Origin: Liolophura sinensis
Taxonomy: Eukaryota; Mollusca; Polyplacophora; Chitonida; Chitonidae
Direction of reading: 5' to 3'
DNA length: 64,000 nt
Assembly: GCF_032854445.1 (NCBI RefSeq)
Contig: NC_088299.1
Coordinates: 16,421,608-16,485,607 of the forward strand
The notes beneath the pieces were generated by a model. That model saw nothing but the letters and a program-made list of their open reading frames with translations, did no database searches and was not told the DNA's origin. The stretch's first letter is position 1. Each line of letters starts with the position of its first letter. The position numbers and the translations under genes were made by a program. Of the stretch, positions 23,189 to 36,322 are shown in pieces.

Positions 23189-26100
23189 ATATATCTACAA
23201 GATTTGTTTGCATGAACATTCCTCGATACATATATCTACAAGGTCTTTTTGCATACATATACCTATAAGGTCTTTTCACATGAACATTCACCATACATAT
23301 ATCTACAAGATCTGTTTGCATGAACATTTACCATACATAGATCTACAAGGTCTGTTTGCATGAACATTTACCATACATAGATCTACAAGGTCTGTTTGCA
23401 TGAACATTCACCATACATAGATCTACAAGATCTGTTTGCATGAACATTCACCATACATAGATCTACAAGGTCTGTTTGCATGAATATTCACCATACATAG
23501 ATCTACAAGGTCTGTTTGCATGAACATTCACCATACATAGATCTACAAGGTCTGTTTGCATGAACATTCACCATACATAGATCTACAAGGTCTGTTTGCA
23601 TGAACATTCACTATACATATATCTACAAGGTCTGTTTGCATGAACATTCACTATACATATATCTACAAGATCTGTTTGCATGAACATTCACCATACATAG
23701 ATCTATAAGGTCGGTTCGCATGAACATTCACCATACATATATCTACAAGATCTGTTTGCATGAACATTCACCATACATATATCTACAAGGTCTGTTTGCA
23801 TGAACATTCACCATACATATACCTATAAGGTCGGTTCACATGAACATTCACCATACATAGATCTATAAGGTCTGTTCGCATGAACATTCACCATACATAG
23901 ATCTACAAGATCTGTTTGCATGAACATTCACCATACATATATCTACAAGGTCTGTTCGCATAAACATTCACCATAAATATACCTACAAGTCTATTTACAT
24001 GAACATTCACCATATATAGATCTACAAAGTCTGCCTGCATGAACATTCACCAATTATAGATCTAAAGGGTCTGTTTGCATGAACATTCGCCATATATATA
24101 TCTACAAGGTCTGTTCGCATGAACATTCACTATACATATATCTACAAGGTCTGTTTGCATGAACATTCACCATACATATATCTACAAGGTCTGTTTGCAT
24201 GAACATTCACCATACATATATCTACAAGGTCTGTTTGCATGAACATTCACCATACATATATCTACAAGGTCTGTTTGCATGAACATTCACCATACATAGA
24301 TCTATAAGGTCTGTTTGCATGAACATTCACCATAAATAGATCTACAAGGTCTGTTCGCATGAACATTCACCATACACAGATCTACAAGGTCTGTTTTGCA
24401 TAAACATTCACCATAAATAGATCTACAAGGTCTGTTTGCATGAACATTCACCATACATAGATCTATAAGATCTGTTTGCATGAACATTCACCATAAATAG
24501 ATCTACAAGATCTGTTTGCATGAACATTCACCATACATAGATCTACAAGGTCTGTTTGCATGAACATTCACCATAAATAGATCTAAAAGGTCTGTTTGCA
24601 TGAACATTCGCCATATATATATCTACAAGGTCTGTTCGCATGAACATTCACCATACATAGATCTACAAGATCTGTTTGCATGAACATTCACCATAAATAG
24701 ATCTACAAGATCTGTTTGCATGAACATTCACCATACATAGATCTACAAGGTCTGTTTGCATGAACATTCACCATACATATATCTACAAGGTCTGTTTGCA
24801 TGAACATTCACCATACATAGATCTATAAGGTCTGTTTGCATGAACATTCACCATAAATAGATCTACAAGGTCTGTTCGCATGAACATTCACCATACACAG
24901 ATCTACAAGGTCTGTTTGCATAAACATTCACCATAAATAGATCTACAAGGTCTGTTTGCATGAACATTCACCATACATAGATCTATAAGATCTGTTTGCA
25001 TGAACATTCACCATAAATAGATCTACAAGATCTGTTTGCATGAACATTCACCATACATAGATCTACAAGGTCTGTTTGCATGAACATTCACCATAAATAG
25101 ATCTACAAGGTCTGTTTGCATGAACATTTACCATACATAGATCTACAAGGTCTGTTCGCATAAACATTCACCATAAATAGATCTACAAGGTCTGTTCACA
25201 TGAACATTCACCATAAATAGATCTACAAGGTCTGTTTGCATGAACATTCACCATACATAGATCTATAAGATCTGTTTGCATGAACATTCACCATACATAG
25301 ATCTACAAAGTCTGTTTGCATGAACATTCACCATACATAGATCTACAAGGTCTGTTTACATGAACATTCACCATACATAGATCTACAAGATCTGTTTGCA
25401 TGAATATTCACCATACATATATCTACAAGATCTGTTTGCATGAACATTCACCATACATAGATCTACAAGGTCTGTTTACATGAACATTCACCAATCATAG
25501 ATCTACAAGATCTGTTTGCATGAACATTCACCATAAATAGATCTACAAGGTCTGTTTGCATGAACATTCACCATACATAGATCTACAAGGTCTGTTTGCA
25601 TGAACATTCACCATACATATATCTACAAGGTCTGTTTGCATGAACATTCACCATAAATAGATCTACAAGGTCTGTTTGCATGAACATTCACCATACATAG
25701 ATCTACAAGATCTGTTTGCATGAACATTCACCATACATAGATCTACAAGGTCTGTTCGCATGAACATTCACCAATCATAGATCTATAAGGTCTGTTCGCA
25801 TGAACATTCACCATACATAGATCTACAAGGTCTGTTTGCATGAACATTTACCATACATAGATCTACAAGGTCTGTTTGCATGAACATTCACCATACATAG
25901 ATCTACAAGGTCTGTTCGCATGAATATTCACCAATCATAGATCTACAAGATCTGTTTGCATGAACATTCACCATAAATAGATCTACAAGGTCTGTTTGCA
26001 TGAACATTCACCATACATACATCTACAAGGTCTGTTTGCATAAACATTCACCATAAATAGATCTACAAGATCTGTTTGCATGAACATTCACAATACATAG

Positions 26101-29100
26101 ATCTACAAGATCTGTTTGCATGAACATTCACCATAAATAGATCTACAAGATCTGTTTGCATGAACATTCACCATACATAGATCTACAAGGTCTGTTTGCA
26201 TGAACATTCACCAATTATAGATCTATAAGGTCTGTTTGCATGAACATTTACCATACATAGATCTACAAGGTCTGTTCGCATAAACATTCACCATAAATAG
26301 ATCTACAAGGTCTGTTTGCATGAACATTCACCAATCATAGATCTACAAGATCTGTTTGCATGAACATTCACCATACATAGATCTACAAGGTCTGTTTGCA
26401 TGAACATTCACCATACATATATCTACAAGGTCTGTTTGCATGAACATTTACCATACATAGATCTACAAGGTCTGTTCGCATAAACATTCACCATACATAG
26501 ATCTACAAGGTCTGTTCACATGAACATTCACCATAAATAGATCTACAAGGTCTGTTTGCATGAACATTCACCATACATAGATCTATAAGATCTGTTTGCA
26601 TGAACATTCACCATAAATAGATCTACAAAGTCTGTTTGCATGAACATTCACCATACATAGATCTACAAGGTCTGTTTACATGAACATTCACCATACATAG
26701 ATCTACAAGGTCTGTTTGCATGAACATTCACCATAAATAGATCTATAAGGTCGGTTCGCATGAACATTTACCATACATAGATCTACAAGATCTGTTTGCA
26801 TGAACATTTACCATACATAGATCTACAAGGTCTGTTCGCATGAACATTCACCATACATAGATCTACAAGGTCTGTTTGCATGAACATTCACTATACATAT
26901 ATCTACAAGGTCTGTTTGCATGAACATTCACCATACATATATCTACAAGGTCTGTTTGCATGAACATTCACTATACATATATCTACAAGGTCTGTTCGCA
27001 TGAACATTCACCAATCATAGATCTACAAGATCTGTTTGCATGAACATTCACCATACATAGATCTACAAGGTCTGTTTGCATGAACATTCACCATACATAG
27101 ATCTACAAGGTCTGTTCGCATGAACATTCACCAATCATAGATCTATAAGGTCGGTTCGCATGAACATTCACCATACATAGATCTACAAGGTCTGTTTACA
27201 TGAACATTCACCAATCATAGATCTACAAGATCTGTTTGCATGAACATTCACCATACATAGATCTACAAGGTCTGTTCGCATGAACATTCACCAATCATAG
27301 ATCTATAAGGTCTGTTTGCATGAACATTCACCATACATATATCTACAAGGTCTGTTTGCATGAATATTCACCAATCATAGATCTACAAGGTCTGTTTGCA
27401 TGAACATTCACCATACATAGATCTACAAGGTCTGTTTGCATGAACATTCACCATACATAGATCTACAAGGTCTGTTTGCATGAACATTCACTATACATAT
27501 ATCTACAAGGTCTGTTTGCATGAACATTCACTATACATATATCTACAAGATCTGTTTGCATGAACATTCACCATACATAGATCTACAAGGTCTGTTTGCA
27601 TGAACATTCACCAATCATAGATCTATAAGGTCTGTTTGCATGAACATTCGCCATACATAGATCTACAAGGTCTGTTTGCATGAACATTCACCATACATAT
27701 ATCTACAAGATCTGTTTGCATGAACATTCACCATACATAGATCTACAAGGTCTGTTTGCATGAACATTCACCAATCATAGATCTATAAGGTCTGTTTGCA
27801 TGAACATTCGCCATACATAGATCTACAAGGTCTGTTTGCATGAACATTCACCATACATATATCTACAAGGTCTGTTTGCATGAACATTCACCATACATAG
27901 ATCTACAAGATCTGTTTGCATGAACATTCACCATACATATATCTACAAGGTCTGTTCGCATGAACATTCACCAATCATAGATCTATAAGGTCTGTTTGCA
28001 TGAACATTCGCCATACATAGATCTACAAGGTCTGTTTGCATGAACATTCACCATAAATAGATCTACAAGGTCTGTTTGCATGAACATTCACCATACATAG
28101 ATCTATAAGGTCTGTTTGCATGAACATTCGCCATACATAGATCTACAAGGTCTGTTCGCATGAACATTCACTATACATATATCTACAAGGTCTGTTTGCA
28201 TGAACATTCACCATACACAGATCTACAAGGTCTGTTTGCATGAACATTCACCAATTATAGATCTACAAGGTCTGTTTGCATGAACATTCACTATACATAG
28301 ATCTACAAGGTCTGTTTGCATGAACATTTACCATACATAGATCTACAAGGTCTGTTCGCATGAACATTCACCAATCATAGATCTACAAGATCTGTTTGCA
28401 TGAACATTCACCATACATAGATCTACAAGGTCTGTTTGCATGAACATTCACCATAAATAGATCTACAAGGTCTGTTCGCATGAACATTCACCATACATAG
28501 ATCTACAAGGTCTGTTTGCATAAACATTCACCATAAATAGATCTACAAGGTCTGTTCGCATGAACATTCACCATAAATAGATCTACAATATCTGTTTGCA
28601 TGAACATTCACCATACATAGATCTACAAGGTCTGTTTGCATAAACATTCACCATAAATAGATCTACAAGGTCTGTTTGCATGAACATTCACCATACATAG
28701 ATCTACAAGGTCTGTTTGCATGAACATTTACCATACATAGATCTACAAGGTCTGTTCGCATGAACATTCACCATACATATATCTACAAGGTCTGTTTGCA
28801 TGAACATTCACCATACATATATCTACAAGGTCTGTTCGCATGAACATTCACCATACATAGATCTACAAGGTCTGTTCGCATGAACATTCACCATAAATAG
28901 ATCTACAAGGTCTGTTTGCATGAACATTCACCATACATAGATCTACAAGGTCTGTTCGCATGAACATTCACCATACATAGATCTACAAGGTCTGTTTGCA
29001 TGAACATTCACCATACATAGATCTACAAGGTCTGTTCGCATGAACATTCATCAATTATAGATCTACAAGGTCTGTTTGCATGAACATTCACCATACATAG

Positions 29101-29112
29101 ATCTACAAGGTC
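23189..29112. repeat. 40-bp satellite array, about 148 units
   Basis: The unit can be read as two halves, ATCTACAAGGTCTGTTTGCA and TGAACATTCACCATACATAG, giving exactly 40 bases. One extra unit lies at 22900-22923, separated by the SINE insertion. Common unit variants are CATATATCTAC versus CATAGATCTAC, GTTCGCA versus GTTTGCA, CAATCATAG versus CATACATAG, and AAGATCT versus AAGGTCT. Runs of variants recur in the same order: about 300 bases from 24300 match those from 24821, an offset of 13 units plus one extra T. A four-unit block repeats at 27.61 and 27.77 kb. Units change from diverged at the left edge to uniform inside. No coding content. Confidence 0.97.
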
Positions 29113-29900
29113 CATAACTTATAAAAGTTTTGGAACAGCAGCCTCCAAAAAAGGGGTATTGAAATGATACAGTTCAATAGCTAAAAGCTGTTTGTGCTTG
29201 AGTAATTCCACCTAAGCTCACAGATGAGATGGTGGGGGAAAAAACTTGGCACTCAGCTGCCAATGACTTGGAATCTTGTCCCAGAGCTCCGAGACTAGGT
29301 CGATACATTGGCAAAATTTAACATGCAGTGACAGCACATATGTGTGTGTAGAGAGGAAGGAGTGGAAATCTATAGGACGGATTGATCTGAGAAAAGGAGT
29401 GATGTGAGCAGGTGTGAGGGCGGGACGCTGGGTAATCAGCCTCTATTTGATGTTGTTTGGAGTGTCGACCATCCCCAGCTGAGGCCTTCCCACCAGGCTC
29501 AACAAAGGTGCCTTAAGACTGCGTTACAGACTCTAGCGACCAACGACGACGGTGGGGCGATGAGTATCGGAACCCTGTCCTCGCCACCCCACACAGTGGG
29601 CCTCGACCCTCTCCTCCATTAACAGGCTGATTGTATGGCCTTAGCGCTGGAGTATAAGGTGATCTATAGCCCTGGTAAACACACTTGGACTCTGTGAGAA
29701 CGACCAGAGCTTAACACCGGCTCCCCCTAACAATGGCCTTACAATGGCGAGAACAAAACACATACAAGCAGCTCAGTATGAGGCCGAGGGGCTGTCTCAC
29801 ATAGGCTGACCTGACAGCTACGACCAATCAATATCCAAGGCTTCTCTTACACAGGGTAATTACACAATGTACACACACCCCAAAGAGTAAAACTTTAAAA
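29113..29900. other. Unique, GC-richer block right of the satellite
   Basis: Non-repetitive DNA with words such as AGCAGGTGTGAGGGCGGGAC and CCCCAGCTGAGGCC. One frame is open at 29404-29622 (72 codons) but has no family signature. It may be a conserved non-coding element; an unrecognised exon cannot be excluded. Confidence 0.25.
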
Positions 29901-29998
29901 CTGTTACAAACTTTCACGTAAAGGTAAACACTAGAGAGCAGACAAACTAGACGACCAAACAAAGTAGGCAGAAAAGCCATGGATGGAAGGTTATTGGT

Positions 29999-30210
29999 AG
30001 TGTCAAAGTTACTTCATGATCAGCATTTGATTTGGGCCAAAATTGACAGTGTTTGGAAATTCTTAATAACAAATATGAGCAAATCAAAAGACACACAGTG
30101 AAACCTTGAATAGGTCACAGATGGTGCCAAAGTCATCTCCAAATCAATATTTGATTTTGACAAAAACTGATCACCTCTGGAAAATTTCTCGAATGAATAT
30201 GAACAAATTT
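29999..30210. repeat. Two diverged copies of a segment about 124 bp apart
   Basis: GTGTCAAAGTTACTTC with ATTTGATTTGGGCCAAAATT and ATATGAGCAAAT at 30.00-30.08 kb is echoed at 30.12-30.21 kb. The echo reads GGTGCCAAAGTCATCTCC, ATTTGATTTTGACAAAAACT and ATATGAACAAAT. This is an old direct duplication. Confidence 0.5.
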
Positions 30211-30360
30211 TGTTTCCAAATAAGGAAGACTCCCAATACGTTATGATTTATTCAGTGCAAGATAAAATACTCTGTTAAGCAGTCAGATGGCATGTGCTGC
30301 TGAAGTCATTTGTGAAAAGTTTAATTGCTCATGGGAAACTTTTATCATGACAACTGCCCC

Positions 30361-30467
30361 CCAGCATGAGCTGGACTTGAACTCACAGCGACCGCATTGG
30401 TGAGGTCTCCTGGGTCATTACGCTGTGCTAGCGTGCTAACCAACTGAGCCACGGAGGCCCCCCCCCC
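30361..30467 (-). mobile_element. SINE-A head only
   Basis: Only the tRNA-like 5' half is present (ACTTGAACTCACAGCGACCG to CAACTGAGCCACGGAGGCCC), ending in a run of C. The 3' domain and tail are missing, the reverse of normal 5' truncation, so the copy was probably cut by later rearrangement. Confidence 0.82.
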
Positions 30468-30469
30468 CC

Positions 30470-31129
30470 TCCCATTCAGAAGAAAATATGTACTAGCTGT
30501 ACTAGCACCTGTGACAATCAAAAACCTGCGGCCCGTTTCACGAAGAGGATGTAACTTTATGCCTCAAAACAGACATTCCTTCATCAGCCGTCACCAAAGA
30601 TGGATGTTCAGGTTAATAACCGCAAAGGCACAACACAAACCACCAAAGAACTAAGAAAGTATATCAAGCAAAATATGAGGACGACATCATTCAAAGAGAA
30701 GCAATCAACAGTTTTCAATGATGACGGAAGACGAATCCTGAGTGTTGTAAATGCATGAAATCAGTATCTAAATCGTGTATCATGCCGATATGTAAGTTGT
30801 TTGTAATCAAAATATGTGCCTCGGCTGCGCTTTGAATACCCGATACGACACATAGGTCTGTACACATAACCTACTTGGAGTGGTTCAAACAGGTTAGTCA
30901 TTATAAAGAACTGGACAATCAACTCACTAACAGGCCATTTGGTCTGGCTTATACACGGAAGTTCCTCATCAAAGTTCATGCAAGACCGGAAAACACCATG
31001 GATCACTTACTGTCATTAAAAGAAACGACAACAAAAAAAATAACCAAAGTTATTTCAGAAGAGGAGTCTATATGCAGACCTAGATGGAACTAGGTTTTTT
31101 CTTATTATGTTCTTAATAACTATAAAAAC
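30470..31129. other. No gene seen; unassigned DNA
   Basis: Small open frames occur (30600-30758 and 30875-31093 on +) but carry no recognisable motif. GGCCCGTTTCACGAAG near 30.53 kb is a word often seen at the ends of dispersed repeats. Confidence 0.4.
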
Positions 31130-31890
31130 ATGACCTCCATACTCATCCGTACCCTAAACTCTTCACGTCATCCGCACCCTACACACTTCACGTCATCCGT
31201 GCCCTACACTCTTCACATCATTCCTTCCCTACACTCTTCACGTCATCCATGCCCTACACTCTTCACGTCATCCCAGCCCTACACTCTTCACATCATTCCT
31301 TCCCTACACTCTTCACGCCATCCGTGCCCTACACTCTTCACGTCATCCGTGCCCAACACCCTTCAGGTCACCGTACCCCACACTCTTCCCGTCATCTGTG
31401 CCCTACACTCTTCATGTCACCGCCCCCTACACTCTTCACGTTATCCGTACACTACACTCTTCACGTTATCCGTACACTACACTCTTCACATCATCCGCAC
31501 GCTACACCCTTAACATCATCCGCACCCTACAGCCTTCACGTCATCCGTACACACTCTTCACGTCATCCCTACCCTAACCTCTTCACGTCATCCCTACCCT
31601 AACCTCTTCACGTCATCCCTACCCTAACCTCTTCACGTCATCCCTACCCTACACTCTTCACGTCATCTGTACCCTACACTCTTCATGTCATCCCTACCCT
31701 ACACTCTTCATGTCATCCCTACCCTACACTCTTCATGTCATCCCTACCCTACCCTACACTCTTCATGTCTCCCCTACCCTAACCTCTTCACGTCATCCCT
31801 ACCCTACACTCTTCACGTCATCTGCAACCTAAACTCTTCACAACATCCATACCCTACACTCTTCACATCATCCATACCCTACACTCTTCA
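31130..31890. repeat. 25-bp minisatellite, about 30 units
   Basis: Units such as CCCTACACTCTTCACGTCAT plus a five-base end (CCGTG, CCGTA, CCCTA). Spacing is mostly 25 with occasional single-base shifts, so several frames stay open in patches. The right half is more uniform. Confidence 0.92.
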
Positions 31891-34690
31891 GCAATAGATC
31901 AAGGCGAGACACTACCTTGTTGTGTGAAGTACAGTTACCTTATATATTATTACACCTGAAGGCGACACATTGTGGCCCCCTGGTGGAGACCTTGGGAAAT
32001 AACGCCTGATGTATTCCACTACCACTTTCTCACTGAAAATTGATTTAAACAATATCAGAATTGTCTGGTAATCAGAAGAAAAGCAGCTGATTTAACACTA
32101 TTTCTACAAGGCAAAATGGTAAACTAGGTTAAAGAGAACTGGGTGCCTTATCGAGTGGTAGAAATATCTCGCCCTTCATTGGTAAAAACTGAGAGTATGG
32201 ACACCAGTTCAATTTTCCCTACACGGGCATTTTTGGTTTTTCTGAACTGCGATATCTCAGTTATTCACAAAATAAAAAAGTGATGCTTTCTGAAATTTAA
32301 ATGTGACTCTTTATACTGATACATATAAACATTTGATGTAGTGTTGTCTTTCCTTTTAAGATCCTGAAGCTTTTCTGTATTGTTTGAACTGCTTATTGGG
32401 GTACATCAAAAGGGTTTACAAATTTCCCCAAACTTGTGTATCTATATTTTGTATCATCCAGTCCATTCAATTACTATATCAAGGAAACTGTTTCCTTCAT
32501 GTTGAGTCTATTCTGAGGTCCTTCAGCTCAATTAAAACAAGACATAAGTATGGTACTGCTGACAATTCTTGTCTGTCCCATTTCATGTGTGACAACATCC
32601 AGATAGCCCCCATGTTTTCCATGGAGCTCCAGATCACATTTGGATGTCCATAACACACATCAGTGTATTTATTTATTTGTTGATTCATGAAATACTAAAG
32701 AAATTACCACTCCTATGAAGACAATTGTTTTAGTTTTCATGGAAACTTGAAGAATTCCATGGAAACCTGAAAAATTCCGTGGAAACCTAGAGAATTCCAT
32801 GGATTTGAAATCATATTTATCACTACTTACTGAAAAACCATGTTTAATTCTGTTCATGCGAAATAAGTAAGCAATAGGTACATGTACATGTTCACACTTT
32901 TATTGTGCTAATTACTTCAATAGATTTTATGGAAATGCTAAAGATTTCAGTAGATGGTAGAGTTGGGTCATGTGATAAAGTTGACATGCAGACAACAGCC
33001 TTGGTTATACAGGCTGATGGACCAGGACAGCGCATGCGATCAATGAGAAATAGCCATTTTGAAACAAAGTGGCGAGGTAACAGAAATTCAAGGAGAATGT
33101 TGGCTTGAAAATCAACATGGCTGGACTTGCATAACAATGGACAAGAGAGACGGAGGAACCAAGTACAATATCCTGGTCAAAGCGTGATTTATGGTTTCTA
33201 ATACTTATTTGGAGGCACTGCAGTCTTACAGAGTACAAACTTAGCCATCAGAAATTAATCCAGCCATTTTGAAGCAAGAATCAATATTCTGTAATCATGC
33301 TATCATGAAAGTTTCTTGTGTTTCCCTGAAGAAAGGTACAGTTTGATAGGAATTAACTGGGAAAAAAAGCAAAGCTCCCTGAGATTTCAGTTTGATGTAC
33401 ATGTTCAGAGTAGATTTTCATGATACTTTTTTTATCAAAATAAGAAAACTTCACCTACCTTTCCAATAAAATTACCTATTTAAATTTGTATTTTGATTAC
33501 GTGCCAAATGTTTCTCAAACCATTTTTTATTCTCAACTGGTGTTAAGCATATTTTATGGTCATTTCTCTATCTGCCTTTGCTGATTTAGCCAAACCCACC
33601 CAATATAGATGATCATAATCAAAGATGAACATGAATAAAATGCCTTTAAAAATGCTCTTGATTGAACAGGGTTCTGCATTAGCTAGCTGCTTTGTCCTCA
33701 TGGCCGTAATGTGACATCAACCTCAATGTTTACCATGACTGTCGCAAAGTTTCATTCCAGAAAATCAGATTTGGGTGTTTTTTAAGATTTTGAATCATGA
33801 TAAAATTGTGTTCAGAAAGCATGATACATACTAACATGATCAAAACATCTTGATTTTGCCTGTTGCAACAAAAACTTTCAAAGTGGGCAAGAATTCTCTT
33901 AGTGCTCATAGCCTAAAGCCTAAACTTTATAACTTGAAATTGGAAGAAACTTGGCATGTCTTTCCAGGCTGAGTACATTCAACACACGTAACTGGACTAG
34001 AATTATCTGAACTCCACTAAGCTTTCTTCGGTTCTTCTGTTGGTAGATGATCTTCTGTATTAATTAAGTGTTGCAACTTGGGTGTCAATTCCAGATCATT
34101 GCTCAAAGAAAATGGAATTTACTATTATCTTTTTAATGTAGAGGGGAGAAAACATCTGTATCCCAAACGATTCTCCCAAGACACTGTGTTTTCCAACATC
34201 CAAATTAAAGGATCACGAATGGAGTATTTTCTCTTTGTCCTTCCTGCCTCAATCCAGTGCGTGAAATCTAAAGATAACCCTGGAATTTACGTAAGTGTGG
34301 GAACCAAGAGACATGGCTGAGATCAGATGTAAAGCCCAGCCACTGGTGTTCAAGCCTCGCCTGTCTTCTCCCTAGCCACTAGACAATATTGATGATCAAT
34401 TGAAAAACAGTTGCCAAAGCCTGCAGATGGGCACAGCAATTCATTTCCTTCTGCTCAGAGAGCCTTCACAGTTCCACAGCTTATACGGCTCTCACCGGGA
34501 TACCACCACAGCATGCTTTTCTCACACAATATTCCCGTCTTTGGAGAAGAAAATAAAACAGGCCAACACACTGAGGCTAAGCAGCACATAAATCTAAGCC
34601 CTTACTTAGCCAATTGACGTGTGGGAGTTACCAAGACTTTCACCAACATGCACAACCCCTGGGTTGCTGGTTTTATAGGAACAAAAGGCA
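31891..34690. other. No gene seen; one short 22-bp repeat
   Basis: Unassigned DNA. The only structured item is the repeat at 32.74-32.80 kb. Short frames lack motifs. Confidence 0.45.
32738..32803. repeat. About 22-bp tandem repeat, three copies
   Basis: ATGGAAACTTGAAGAATTCC, ATGGAAACCTGAAAAATTCC and GTGGAAACCTAGAGAATTCC follow one another. Confidence 0.8.
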
Positions 34691-34696
34691 GATGAA

Positions 34697-35605
34697 TAAT
34701 CCCATGTTGATTGACTGATTGCACAATTCACTGATTGATCCCATGTTGATTGACTGATTACACAATTCACTGATTGATCCCATGTTGATTGACTGATTAC
34801 ACAATTCACTGATTGATCCCATGTTGATTGACTGATTACACAATTCACTGATTGATCCCATGTTGATTGACTGATTACACAATTCACTGATTGATCCCAT
34901 GTGGATTGACTGATTACACAATTCACTGATCGATCCCATGTTGACGGACTGATGACACAATTCACTGATTGATCCCATGTGGATTGACTGATTACACAAT
35001 TCACTGATTGATCCCATGTTGATTGACTGATTACACAATTCACTGATTCATCCCATGTTGACTGACTGATTGCACAATTCACTGACTGATCCCATGTGGA
35101 TTGACTGATTACACAATTCACTGATTGATCCCATGTGGATTGACTGATTACACAATTCACTGATTGATCCCATGTTGATTGACTGATTACACAATTCACT
35201 GATTGATCCCATGTTGATTGACTGATTACACAATTCACTGATTCATCCCATGTTGACTGACTGATTGCACAATTCACTGACTGATCCCATGTGGATTGAC
35301 TGATTACACAATTCACTGATTGATCCCATGTGGATTGACTGATTACACAATTCACTGATTGATCCCATGTTGACTGACTGATTGCACAATTCACTGATTG
35401 ATCCCATGTTGATTGACTGATTACACAATTCACTGATTGATCCCATGTGGATTGACTGATTACACAATTCACTGATTGATCCCATGTTGATTGACTGATT
35501 ACACAATTCACTGATTGATCCCATGTGGATTGACTGATTACACAATTCACTGATTGATCCCATGTTGATTGACTGATTACACAATTCACTGATTGATCCC
35601 ATCAG
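34697..35605. repeat. 39-bp minisatellite, about 23 units
   Basis: Unit halves are CCCATGTTGATTGACTGATT and ACACAATTCACTGATTGAT. Since 39 bases make 13 codons and the unit lacks stops in several frames, it produces a 327-codon open frame on the minus strand repeating NCVISQSTWDQSV. I regard that as a by-product: there is no start or splice context, and other frames are equally open. A five-unit (195-bp) block recurs, with TGATTCATCCCATG at both 35.04 and 35.24 kb. Confidence 0.93.
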
Positions 35606-35805
35606 ACATGACGGTTTACCGATTGGCAAACCCAAAACAATTTTCAAAAACAATTAATGACTACATATGCATGTAACTAGCTAAATGTTACCAACTAAAT
35701 GTTACCAAGAGAAGTTATCAGTACTTAATTTTGTTCTTCGTCAGTTTTATTTTTTTGGTTACACAGTTTATTATGAGTCTATAAAAGCTGTATACTTAGC
35801 AGAAG

Positions 35806-35866
35806 CAAATATTTATTTATTTGGTGCTTTATACATCATTCAAGAACATTTCACTCGTGATGGAGT
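35806..35866 (-). mobile_element. SINE-A tail fragment
   Basis: ATTTATTTATTTGGTGCTTT and CATTCAAGAACATTTCACTC match the 3' domain of SINE-A in minus orientation; the body is absent. Confidence 0.65.
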
Positions 35867-35885
35867 TCAGGTTTAGGAAAAGGAT

Positions 35886-36322
35886 GGATGGACAAACCAT
35901 CAAGAGGGTATACACATTCATATATTGTAGTACCAGACAAACCATCAAGAGGGTATACATGTACATATGGTCCAGTACCAGACAAACCATCAAGACAGTA
36001 CATTTGTACATATAGCCTGGTACCAGACAAACAATCAAGACGGTATACATGTACATTTAGTCTGGTACCAGACACACCATCAAGACAGTACATTTGTACA
36101 TATAGCCTGGTACCAGACAAACCATCAAGATGGTATACATGTACATTTAGTCTGGTACCAGACAAACCATCAAGACGGTACATTTGTACATATAGCCTGG
36201 TACCAGACAAACCATCAAGAGGGTATATACCTGTACATATAGTCTAGTACCAGACCAACCATCAAGATGGTATACATACATACGTATAGCCTGGTACCAG
36301 ACAAACCATCAAGAGGGTATAG
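35886..36322. repeat. 45-bp minisatellite, about ten units
   Basis: Units begin CCAGACAAACCATCAAGA and continue with GGTATACATGTACAT and AGTCTGGTA. The landmark CCAGACA is spaced 45 apart (35933, 35978 and onward). Both strands show open frames because 45 is a multiple of three. Confidence 0.92.

Noticed and set aside
23189-29112. CRISPR-like array
   Set aside because: Regular 40-bp units without distinct spacers, in an animal genome; it is a satellite.
30600-30758. 52-codon frame starting MDVQVNNRKGTTQ
   Set aside because: Looks peptide-like in composition but matches nothing I recognise and lacks splice context; left uncalled.
34606-35589. 327-codon minus-strand frame
   Set aside because: It is the 39-bp minisatellite read in one of several open frames; no start, splice or domain evidence.
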